The notes beneath the pieces were generated by a model, which worked only from the letters and a program-made list of their open reading frames with translations, searched no databases and was not told the DNA's origin. A program made the position numbers and the translations under genes. A DNA stretch of 64,000 nt from Candolleomyces eurysporus. Its lineage: Eukaryota; Basidiomycota; Agaricomycetes; Agaricales; Psathyrellaceae. The stretch is from positions 86,925-150,924 of the forward strand of contig JANBPK010000753.1 in assembly GCA_027579435.1 (NCBI GenBank), written 5' to 3'. Of this stretch, positions 1 through 10,645 are shown in pieces (the stretch's first letter is position 1; each line of letters starts with the position of its first letter).

Positions 1-1674
1 TTCCCATATTTCTTGCGCGTAAGTCTGTCACACACACATATGACAGTCTAGTTTTTAGACTCGAAGTTAATTTAACGCAACCTACCCTAGAATGAGAAAC
101 TTGTCCCACCACCAGGTGGTCGTAACGCGAGCGGCCAATACGATCCTCAATTCCACGGTACTCGCGGTCTTACTTCAGTTAGCCTTCCATGGGGTGGCCC
201 AACAGATTTCGATCTTTTAGCGATTAAGAATGCCGAGCAGAGCAAGGAGATCAAGTTCAATCTGGACGTCAATTCGGGCAAACCGTCAGGCCTTGGTGGG
301 TCATCCTGCTACCTGACACCTTTATTCGGTAACTAACAGGCAGGTGATTATCGATTATCAGTCTGGGTTCAGGCTACGATCGGAAACGGAGAGCGTTCGA
401 GTGCGGCAGTTGGGGCTTTGGGCGGTCAAGTCAAGGAACGACCCAACTTGACCATCCTACTCAATACCCATGCCACTCGAGTGCTTCCTTCCAAGGAATC
501 TCGTCAATTGGATATTAGGACGGTCGAGATCGTATCTGTCTCGAGCGGTAATTTATTTTTACTCAGACAGGCATTGACGTGAGCTTAACATCCCGTCCGT
601 TTTCTAGGCAAAAAGACGACTGTCACTGCAAAAAAGGAATTGATCGTGTCGGGCGGAGCGTTTGAAACGCCGCACCTCCTATTGAACTCTGGTATTGGAG
701 ACNAAAAAAGAACTGGAAGATGTCAATGTGACGAGTATCCACCACCTCCCGGACGTCGGAAAAGGATTGAGCGACCACCTGACTTTCACAGTTGGCTGGA
801 GTGCCAATGGCGTTGTCAGACCTGTTGATACTGTTGCTGCTCTTGAGCAGTGGCAGACGAATCGTACTGGTCCTTTCACAGAAGCTGTCGGTCACCAGCT
901 TCTGTTTGCTCGCATACCGGCCGATGCCCCGTTGTTCAAGGAGCACCGCGACCCTGCAGCTGGTCCCAATTCACCCCATATCGAGATAAGCCTGAGTGTA
1001 AGTCGATGTTTGTGTAAATCTACCACTAATCTGACAGTATTTTCCAGTCTGGGGGCACTCGGGTTTCAGCTTTTGTGGCACTTTTGACCCCTAAATCTCG
1101 TTCGTTCCCTATCCTTTCTGCAATTCTACTCAACTAATGAACATCTAGGTGGTACCGTCAAGATTGCCTCCAACAACCCTCTCGATAAGCCCCTTATCGA
1201 TCTCGGCTACTTGACCCATCCCTTCGACCTCCTGGCGTTCAAAGAAGGCGCCCGCATAGCCAAGCGATGGTACGAAGGGCCCGCTTATGAAGGATATATC
1301 ACTGGTTTCCTTGGCCCTGACCCAGACACGCTTTCCGAGAGGGACTTTGAAAATGCAGTAAAAGCAGGAGCTGGGACCTGGTGGCATCCAGTCGGCACTG
1401 CTAGTATCTCACCCAAAGGAGCGAAGCATGGTGTTTTAGATCCAGAGTTGAAAGTCAAGGGTGTGAAGGGGCTTCGGGTCGTTGACGCTTCAGCGATTGT
1501 AAGTGTGTTCTTCTTCTGCATACTGGCGATCGTTGCTAGACATGAGCTGACCGGCTGGCGGCCATCCTCCTTCGTGACTCGTCTCTATAGCCTTATGTCC
1601 CAACTGCGCACACTCAAGCCGCTGTGTACGTTCTCGCAGAGAGAGCCTCGGATATCATCAAAGCAGCCTGGTGA
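1..1674 (+). CDS. GMC oxidoreductase, aryl-alcohol-oxidase-like (5' end outside window)
   Basis: FAD-dependent glucose-methanol-choline oxidoreductase; fungal relatives are usually secreted and oxidise aryl or other primary alcohols with release of H2O2. Exons read 1-18, 91-295, 362-547, 608-997, 1048-1099, 1149-1498 and 1591-1674; all junctions are GT..AG and phases agree. Visible family marks are NEKLVPP..GQYDP..HG, the second GMC signature GAFETPHLLLNSGIG, and the C-terminal catalytic pair, His in WHPVGTASI and His in PTAHTQA, before the stop after KAAW. The N-terminal FAD-binding half (GxGxxG) lies outside the window. The N at 703 beside an A-run breaks the frame; ignoring it restores GIGD-KKELEDV. 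Substrate cannot be told from sequence. Confidence 0.9.
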
Positions 1675-3228
1675 ATACGGTAGCAGGGACGGGGACGGGA
1701 TCATCAAATGAACACTTGTGTAGTTGGGCACGCCTTCAAGTTTGAAAGTGATGTCAATGAATTTCAGAAATTGAACCATGTTTGGCACCGTCTATGAAAT
1801 TTGAAGCTTGTTCATCGGAAATTAGAATAAGCCCGTACCCCGTGACACAGCCAACGATATAAGTACGCAACGCCAGGACTGGTTGTTGAAAGGAAGCCGT
1901 TCATTACAAGTTCATTAGTGACAGTTTACCCCGATCTTAAGCTTCATTGCCAGTGTTTGTATCTCCTGATGTTGGCAAATACTGGCATGTGCGAGCCCAA
2001 GGTCCGACGCGTGAAATCGGATTCGCATTAACCACACTTGACCTTCAACCACACCCATGGATCGAACACAGAGAAGTCCCGACTTCAAACTGCGGCATTT
2101 CGAGGAGCGATCTCAACTCTCGGCACATAGAAGAAGAGGCTGGTTCAAGGAATGGTAAGGGGTAAGTGCACCGTTTTGCCTTGACATTTTTTTTCGTGCT
2201 GACAACAGACTCAAGTGTGAAATGGTCGACTTTCCGAGGTCGCATAACGATACTCTCCGAAATTTGGCTTAGGCGCGCTCTCGATTCGCCTAGAGGGCGC
2301 CTCAGGGGCGTTTCTTCCAGCTTCTTACATTGCCGCGACAATGCCGACGCGCTGTTTGGCTGATGGCTTTGCCATATTTGGCTACCGCGCCATTGTCGGG
2401 CTCGATGTTTGCCCTATTTGGTCACTGCGCCGTTATTTGGCTCCGGCGGTAGCCAAATAAGGAGTTGCCAAAGCTCAAAGTCCACAGTGGGACGATGTTC
2501 GCTTGCGATCAAGCTATAATATAATTCTTCTTCAAAAGCTACACAATTGCCCACTCATGGAGTGACATGGACTGCCTGGCCTCCTTTACCGGTGTCCTCT
2601 TAGTATGGCATCTGTGCTATTTGTTTGGAGAGGCGGTGATATCCAATGTAAGTGATGCTTTTTCCTGAGTCAGTAATTCCACAAAAGGCTGACCTCGAGC
2701 TCGTTTTCCCAGATATCGAGTTTTTGTTGACTCTCCTTGGCCNGTTTTTTGTTTCTGGCAACAGGGCGCCTGGGCCTTGGCTGAGGCGCCAAATCCATTG
2801 TTTGTCGCTTTGTTTGCACCCCAAGCGCCATATGGGTGCAGACGAGGAAAGGCAATGAAATCTTTGAGGTTCAACGTCCTCGACGCTGGCTTCGACCACC
2901 GTTCGAGAACGGCATTCTCACCCCGTCCGGGATGACTCAAAGCATAAATGACTTCACAATCCCATGGCGGGCTATGGCGGGTGGTCATCGGACCCTTTCT
3001 TATTGTTCGAACATGATGCAAACAAATGTCAACAAAGGGCGTCAATTGTCTTTTGGATCCATTGTCGTCTGAACAAAAAGAGACGGGCAGTGGTAATGCA
3101 CCCTTTGCTTTCTTTCGTTTTCGCCCCCACTTTACTTTCCTTATCATCGTTTGTTCCCCTTCCCCGACGACGTCTAAGACGTCAGCGACGCCTCTGCATT
3201 CCAACGACAACCCGATACGAATTCCAAG
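1675..3228. other. Intergenic region between GMC gene and STE6-like gene
   Basis: No gene with convincing homology or splice structure is visible. The stretch holds the inverted-repeat element at 2375-2459, a GC-rich patch with imperfect palindromes around 2262-2315, an N at 2743, and the pyrimidine-rich leader of the downstream gene (about 3100-3228). Confidence 0.6.
2375..2459. repeat. Short inverted-repeat (MITE-like) element
   Basis: TATTTGGCTACCGC at 2375-2388 is repeated as its exact reverse complement at 2446-2459, giving an 85-bp unit with perfect 14-bp terminal inverted repeats. Two further partial copies of CTATTTGG/TTATTTGG lie inside it. It could be a tiny non-autonomous transposon remnant or a hairpin-forming sequence. 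No clear target-site duplication was recognised. Confidence 0.55.
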
Positions 3229-6200
3229 ATGCGTCGCCCGACACTCGCCGTCGATACCTCGAATGCCAGGACCGATAATGACCTCAATTACGAACTGGAG
3301 GTCTCTCCAAGAAACTCCATCGACTCTCATGTTTCTTCAATCGTCACCGATATCAAGAAACCCGTGGACACTGCTTCAATCGCACCGGCAACGACTTCTC
3401 AACCTTCCCCCCCGTCTTTGAACCCTTCAATCCGCCTTCTCTTTTCCCTTATCTCAAGACGGCACTTTTTCTTTCTCCTCCTTCCTGCCATCTTTGCTTC
3501 CCTAGTCTCGGGCGGTATTGCGCCTTTCATGACCTTTGTCATCGGCCAAGCCTTTGACGCTTTCGCGAAANTTCCCCCTCACCCCTAATCCACCACAATC
3601 AGCAAAAGACGAACTGCTCAAGGGCGTCGGCATTGCTGCATTGCAGCTCATTGGACTTGCCGTTGGTTCTCTAGCCCTCGGTAGCGTCACATCGTGCTTG
3701 TGGATCTGGGCCGGTGAGGTCAACGTTGGGGAATTGCGAAGAAGGGTATACAGAGGCGTTATGGCAAAAGAGATGGGCTGGTTCGATTCTCGAATGGGTT
3801 CCTCTGAGGGATCCGAAGTCCAAGTTGCCTCTGGCGACGACAGCGAAGGCCCTGTCGGCGCTGGTGGTCTCATGGCCAAATTTACAAGGTTCGTATGCGT
3901 TTCTTCGTATTGTTTGACATTGCTGACCGGATCTACAGAGATACAGATGATGTTCGACATGCTTCTTCATTGGCCTCGGGCCTCCTCGTACAACACCTGA
4001 CAACCACTATTACCTGCCTCATCCTCGCCTTCATCCGCTCCTGGGCACTCACCCTCGTCATCCTTTCTGCCGTTCCTCTTCTCATGATCATTCAAGCATT
4101 TTCACAATCCTTCGCCACTCCTCTCCTTTTCGAAGAAAGACACTCGATCTCGGTCTCGGCAACTATCATCGAACGCTGCCTGACCGCTATCACCACCGTC
4201 AAGGCTTTCAATGCTCAACCACACGAGTTCGTTCGGGCGGAGAAGTCATTCGACACCATGAAGCTGAAGGCCAAGCGTCTCTCCAGTGTCTGGGGCTTCA
4301 CCTCAGGCCTCGCGCACTTTGTGATGATGGGCATGTTCGTCCAGGGCTTCTGGTTTGGCTCCAAGCTCGTGCGAGACGGAACCGTCACCCCCGGCGACGT
4401 TATGGCAGTCTTCTGGGCTTGCCTCATCGCCACCAGCAACTTGCAAATGTGCATCCCCCATTCCATCACTCTCGCCAAGGGCAAGACCGCTATGGCTTCG
4501 TTGATGTCCCCTCGCTGCGGATTCGGCTCCCCCACCTCCTCCCCAAGCTGTGCAACCTGCGTCCCCTTCGTCCATCGCCACTGGCAAATGCCCTCCTTCC
4601 CCCGCCACGACCCTCGCTCTCAAGGTCTCCAAGCCATTCCGCAACCTGCGCAAGATCAAGCCGACCCGATGCTATGGCGAATTGGCTCTCCACAACGTCA
4701 GCTTTGCNTACCCCACTCGATCATCCGTTCCTGTTCTCCAAGACGTGTCGCTCTACCTGCCCGCCCGCGAGACGACTTTCATCGTTGGCTCGTCTGGCTC
4801 CGGCAAGTCGACCGTTGCTCAGCTGCTTCTGCGCATGTACGACGCGACCGAGCGCGGCTACGTCAGCCTTGATGAGCAAGACGTTCTCTACCTCGACGAA
4901 GACTGGGTCAGGAGCAAGGTCATGGGAGTTACTCAATCAACTTGCGTTCTTCTTGAGGGCCGGACTGTCTTCGAGAACATCGCGTGCTCGGTTCCCGACC
5001 GTGTTGTCACGAGGGAGGAAGTTGAGGAGGCTTGCCGTGCGGCTCTTATTCATGAGTTCGTCAGGGATTTGCCTCAGGGCTACGACACTGTTTTGGGTGG
5101 CTCCGGTGGAGGTGTTAGCTTGAGCGGTGGACAGCGCCAGCGATTGGCTTTTGCCCGTGCCCGTCTCCGGAATCCAGAGGTTCTCATCCTCGGTGCGTTC
5201 TTTCTTTTTGTCTTCTTTTTCTTATTCTGATGGCCTTTGTACAGATGAAGCCACTTCCGCTCTCGACGCTACTTCCCGCATCCTCGTCTTTGAAGCTCTC
5301 AAACGCTGGAGGAAGAACAAGACCACCATCGTCATCACTCACGACCTCTCTCAAATCACCGCTGAAGACTTCGTCTATGTGCTCAAGAAGGGCAAGGTCG
5401 TTGAACAGGGCTACCGGTACGATCTCGAAACCGTGGTGGACGAATACGACATTCAAGACGAAGACGCTGGCAAGGGCGAGTTCAGGAAGATGATGGAGTC
5501 TCAACGCCTCACTGGTGGATTCCTCCCCGAAAAGGATGTGTCCATCGACGAGGAGCAGCAACGCCACGAACTCCAGGAAGCTCTGGTTGAGGTCGAGGAG
5601 GAGCTGGAAGACGAGAAGAAGCGCTCCGAGAAACGCAGTACGCTCAAGCACCAGAGCATCCTTCGTCCTTTGACTTTGGGCAATTGGATGTTTGATGTCG
5701 TCGCCGAGCTTGTCACTCCCCCTGCACCTGCTGCTCTCCGCCCCACTCTTGGCAACGAGCCTCGCCCTGTCACCCGATTCGTTCCTTTCGACGACCTCCC
5801 TGAACGCCAGCGCCGACCATCCTCCGTGATCATTGAATCGCCTACCTCCCCTTCTCGTCGCCCCCTTAGCCTTCAGTTCACCCCCGTCACTCCCACAAGC
5901 ACAACGTTCACCCTCCCCATGAGCCACATCCATGGAGCTGAGGAAGATGATGATGATGAGAAGTTTGAGCAAGAAAAAGAGGCTATCAAGAAGAGCGGTG
6001 GCGTTGCCAGGGATGGTAGAAGCCGCCGCGAGCGCCGTCCCACCGTCACCATCGCCGTCGATGAGAAGCCACAGGAGAAGAAGTCCCGACGAGCTCAACC
6101 AACTGAGCAGCCTGAAGAGGAGTCTGAGGAAGAGGAGAAGCGACCACCTTTCTGGGCTGTCAACCGCACTGTCTTCCGCAACGTCCCTAACAAACCACTC

Positions 6201-7954
6201 CTCATCGTTGGCCTCTTTATTTGCGTCCTCTCCGGTGCCATGACCCCTATCTTCTCTTTCCTCCTCTCCCGCCTCCTCTTCGAAGTCTCCATTGGCGCTC
6301 AGAACGTTTCCATCATCAACAAGTTTGGTGCGATCGTGCTCTGCATTGCTGCCACTGATGGTCTCTTCCTCGGTCTCAAGTTCTTCATCATGGAGTACTC
6401 CGGTGTCGCCTGGGTCACTCGACTTCGCTCGATCGCTTTCGGCAACCTCTTGAAGCAGGATACCAAATTCTTCGACAAGCGACCTCAGAACAGCGCCGTC
6501 AAGCTCGTTCAGGTTGTCGTCAAGGACGCCGAAGACGCACGCAACCTCATCGCTACCGTCTGGGGCCAATGCCTCGTCGTCGCCACTATGCTCAGCGTTG
6601 GGTTGATTTGGGCTATGGCGAGGGGTTGGCAGCTTACCCTTGTGGGTCTCGCTGTCGCGCCTGTCTTCGCTGGTGTTATGAGTCTTCAGACCGCGTTGGT
6701 TGCAAAGTGCGAGCTGCGCAACAAGCGTGCTAGGGAGGATGTCGCGAAGGGGTATTACGAGGCTATCATCAACGTTCGAGGCATCAGAGCAATGGCTTTC
6801 GAGAAGTTGTTTTGGGATGATTTCGACGCTGCTACCAACAAGGCTTTGACGACTGGTGTTCGGGGAGCGTTTGTTGAGGGGTGCACTTATGGTGTGGCGA
6901 GTGGCTTGATCTACCTCGCTGAGGCGCTGCTGTTCTACGTTGGTGCTGTCTTGATCGCCAAGGGTACCTATACCTACTTGCAGATGGTCGAGGTTCTCAA
7001 CCTCGTCGTCTTCTCTGTTACCATTGGGTCTCAGCTCATGGCTTTCAGTACGTCTTCTCTCCTGGTTTTCGGTATTCTTTTACTGATTCTTGTTTCTTTT
7101 TACAGCCGAGAAGATCGCCAAGTCTGTTCAAGCTACCAGCGACCTCAACCAACTCGTCAAGCTCGATACTACCTCCACCGACGAATCTCGTGGCCTCTTG
7201 AAGCCCGACATCTCCGGCGACGTCAGCTTCCACGATGTCTACTTCTCCTACCCCCGAGCGCCCTGAAGCTCCCGTTCTGCGTGGTGTCGATGTACAGGTC
7301 AAGGAGGGTGAATGCGTTGCTATCGTCGGTTCGTCGGGGTCTGGCAAGTCTACCATGGCTGCCCTTCTCCAGCGGCTGTACGAACCCACCTCCGGCTCTG
7401 TCTTCGTGGGTTCTACACAGCTTCGCGACATCGACATTCGCTACCTGCGCGACAACATCTCCGTCGTCAGCCAACATCCCAACCTCTTCGACGCCTCAAT
7501 CTCTGAGAACATCCGATACGGCAACACCTCGCTCTCCGACGCCGATATCCAGGAGGCTGCGAAGGCTGCTAGCGTGCACGAGTTCATCATGTCGCTTCCT
7601 CACGGATACGATACCGTCATTGGCGAGAACGCTTCGCTCATTTCAGGTGGGCAAGCGCAGAGGCTGCAAATCGCTCGCGCCCTCGCTCGTCCCTCCAAGA
7701 TCTTGATTTTGGATGAGTGCACGTCGGCGCTGGATCCGGAGAACCAAGCCGCGGTCATGGAGACGATTAGCCAAGTCAAGAACGGAAGGACGACGATCAT
7801 GGTTACTCACAAGCTGCAGGTCATGCTTATGTGTGATCGGATTATCGTCGTGCATGACGGTGAGATCAAAGAGCAGGGCACCTATGAGCAGCTGATGAGG
7901 AAGAATGGTGTCTTTGCGACGTTGGCGAGCGGTGGTGAATGGAATGGGGCATAA
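3229..7954 (+). CDS. STE6: Full-size ABC transporter, STE6-type a-factor pheromone exporter
   Basis: Exons 3229-3888, 3939-5192, 5245-7047 and 7106-7954 give about 1520 aa with TMD-NBD-TMD-NBD order, as expected for a plasma-membrane exporter of prenylated mating pheromone. NBD1: Walker A GSSGSGKST, Q-loop VTQST, signature LSGGQRQRLAFARA, Walker B LILDEATSALD (split by intron 2). A long acidic/basic linker follows. NBD2: GSSGSGKST, VSQHP, ISGGQAQRLQIARA and LILDECTSALD, so its signature is slightly degenerate. Three frame breaks occur, at the N at 3571, a C-run near 4507-4511 and a C-run near 7250-7254. Each is fixed by ignoring one base, so sequencing error is likelier than a pseudogene. The ATG at 3229 is the first in frame. 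A general B-subfamily multidrug exporter is the alternative call. Confidence 0.88.
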
Positions 7955-8594
7955 GAACCGCGTTCTTCCCTTACCCTCTGATCCGTAGTCTTTCTATCTC
8001 ATTATTCCGATTTATTCTCTCATCATTACCACTACTACTCCTTTCACTATTCCGATGACCACTCCGCGTACCTTACCCATTCACATTCGTTCTTATTTTC
8101 TCATGTTCCACTAGCTGGAACCCGCGTTACCCTTTGCATTTTTGGATCCTCATTTTGCGTTACATCCCCCGGAATACTCTCTCATCTCATGCATCTATCA
8201 CGAATCATCAGCATTGTAGTCTTACCACGATATCCCATTTCCTCATTGACATTAGTTTACGATACGACGAATGTTATTGCTTGTACAGTTGTCTGAATTA
8301 CAGCAATAGAATGATGTTACGACTGAACGAACGGTACTGGTGTGAATTGTGAGAGATCGATATCAATGAATCGGTGAATATCGGCGAGGGTGGGAGGCTA
8401 ATTGTAATGTACATACTGCAAAAATATATCAAGAAGTCCAAGAAATTCGGGGTTGCCTATTCATACAGTTGGTGTGTGTTGCGGGGTATATCAAGAAGTC
8501 CAAGAAATTGCTCGTCTAGGTAGAGTGACGTTTAAGGTCCCAAGAAAGCTTCTATTATATCAGCAAACAGAGCAGGAAAGAAGGGGAAAGCACC
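7955..8594. other. Intergenic region between two convergent genes
   Basis: This is the shared 3' flank of the STE6-like gene (+) and the Zn2Cys6 gene (-). It is AT-rich, with no coding signal. It contains the 23-bp direct repeat at 8425-8447 and 8487-8509. Confidence 0.6.
8425..8509. repeat. Pair of 23-bp direct repeats
   Basis: A 23-bp sequence beginning TATATCAAGAAG occurs at 8425-8447 and again at 8487-8509, 62 bp apart and in the same orientation. It lies in the convergent intergenic region. Function is unknown. Confidence 0.7.
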
Positions 8595-9648
8595 TCAGGT
8601 ATGGTGTGATGCTGAATTCGAATGCGAATGGGGGCGGTTTAAACCCTTAGCACTGACCCTCCTGCGGGGTCTAGGGAAGACGCACTGCAGTCCTCGTTTG
8701 GAGCATTGGCTAGGTAGATAGAAAGCGGTGAGCGACAAGAAACAAACGAGGAGCGGAAGGTGATACGCACTCGCAGTTTTTATTTTCATTACCTCTCTTA
8801 AGAGCGCCACATGCGATCTTGCGTTCCCTACAGAACAAACACGCCATCTTTGGTTCATTCAATCTCTTGAGTTCCTCCGACGCGGGCCTGGGTGTCGAGT
8901 CGCGTGGTGGGGTTCGCACTTTGGGTTTGCGACTGCGAGGCTTGGGTGAAGGTGAAGGTAGCGGCAACGAGGGGACAGGCTCAGTATGATCGACAGCCTT
9001 GGGCGTGGACTGGACCTTCTCATAAGGTCCAAGTTCTACCTGGACAGGCGGTGGCGACGATTGCGCACGAACCACGTCTACGACCTCAGCTTGGGGTATG
9101 TCGTACCCATGAGCGGCCATCGTAGCATAGGTCATGGCAGCAGCTGGCCATAAGAAGGGGGCGGCACTGGCGTTTGAAGGCCACACGTCCATCCAAGCGA
9201 GCTCCCTACTCGGTTCATAGTGGTGACTGTGGCTCGTGGGGAGGGTGGCAACATAGTCCATATGCACACCGCATGTCGGAGTCTGGTTCTGGAACATGGG
9301 GGTGAGGAAGCCGAGATTGGCTGATAGCTCGGAGTAAGAAGATAGCTGGGTTTCGTGGACAGGTTGGTGTATCGGTGGAGGCGCAGTACCATCTGAAGAA
9401 TCCGGATCAGAGCGTACGTAGAATGAATTGGCGTAGTCGTTTATTGTGGAGTATGAATCGAAGCAGGGTGTTCTCTGCTCAGGTGACGGTAGCACAGTTT
9501 GAGTTGCTGCTACGCCCGCAGGTAGGTGTGCTGGAAGAGTCGCCCTTGGTAGCTCTCTTGGGCGGGACGGTCGCTGTTCTAGCTCGTTACTATCAGTTGA
9601 CTGGGTCATGACTAGCACGTACAATTTCCTCAGGGCGGCTGAGGCCAT
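8595..9648 (-). CDS. Zn(2)-C6 fungal-type transcription factor with C-terminal zinc cluster
   Basis: Two exons (8771-9648 and 8595-8709; 61-nt intron) give 330 aa. The zinc cluster is near the C terminus and is split by the intron: ACLFCRERKIACG, then NCDQCSKRGLQCVFPR, so all six cysteines have GAL4-type spacing (C-x2-C-x6-C ... C-x2-C-x6-C). Arg/Lys-rich stretches flank it. The N-terminal two thirds are Pro/Ser-rich and probably disordered. Predicted role is nuclear DNA-binding regulator; targets are unknown. A C-terminal cluster is a layout seen in basidiomycete proteins, unlike the usual N-terminal one of ascomycetes. The start could instead be the Met at 9609. Confidence 0.82.
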
Positions 9649-10645
9649 CCAGGTTATTAGCGTCTTCCGATGAGGAAGGAAACGCGGCAGGAGATGCGGT
9701 AGACTGGCGTAGAACGTGCGGCGCGGTGATCTAGGTTTAGAGAGGTATTAAACCCCGTGCAAGCACTGGAAAGGTAAAATCGTGAAGCGGTACCTGATAT
9801 GAGTCGCATTGCGGCTGGAGTACCCAGTGTGGCGATGGTGCCAGGCTGGACGCAGCTAGATAGCAGAGCTGCGTGTTACCCTGAAGAACAGGGATATAGC
9901 AAGAATCGCTGTCCATCGAGTCCTAGTCAGTTATACGGTTCTATTCGGCTTAAAGGAGACCTGCAACCAAAAGCCGCGTTAACGGCGACGCAATGTCGAC
10001 AAGAAGCAAAACCACATACCAAAGAACCAGAGATCGTCTACGAACCACAACAGATGGAGCGGGGGTTCGAAACAGCTGGGGAAAAAATCAACAATCAAGC
10101 ATGTATACCATCTATTCATATAGGTACTCACAAACTGGTCAAACTTCGTCCGACAGATTGGCTGAAGTTTACCTTGCCTTCCACGAGGTGACCTCGCGCG
10201 TAGATTTGATCCCAAATGTTGCAGCTTCTTGATCCCAAATGGCAGGTATGTATATATTCGGTGACAGGGAGCCGTACCTTGAATCCAAATCCATTCACTG
10301 GCTTCGCGCATCGCGGGCAGCCACTGACAACTCACAGCGTTCGATTACGCAAGAACCTTCTTAACGATAGCCGAATTATCCCTGTATGTTAAAGTCCCAA
10401 ATACGAATTGAATTCAAAACGTGCCTGCTCGCTTGTACGCCACCAAGCTTAGCTCCATTTCGCCAATTGTACATATTGTACATGTTATATTCCAAAGGGT
10501 CGGAAGTGAGGCCGGGTATGGAAGACTAAATTGCTGAGAAATTAATCNAAAAATGGAGAGTCGGGTCCGCTATTGTCATCTCAGTTTCACAAATACGTCG
10601 TCTTCGTGTAGGAGCGAAAAAGGGTGTGCGCGAGGCGTGGCGCAA
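9649..10645. other. Intergenic region
   Basis: Upstream flank of the Zn2Cys6 gene and downstream flank of the PLC gene. Several short open frames exist on both strands, but none has splice partners or recognisable motifs. An N lies before an A-run at 10548. Confidence 0.55.

Noticed and set aside
2617..3330. 237-codon minus-strand frame upstream of and overlapping STE6 exon 1
   Set aside because: No family features, starts inside the STE6 coding region, runs through an N, and no splice partners.
5184..6569. 461-codon minus-strand frame opposite STE6
   Set aside because: Antisense shadow of the acidic linker and TMD2 coding sequence; composition (Leu/Ser/Asp-rich) mirrors the sense codons and no motif is seen.
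9799..10335. Opposing frames of 118-130 codons in the Zn2Cys6/PLC1 interval
   Set aside because: No homology, no splice structure, and similar length on both strands as expected by chance.
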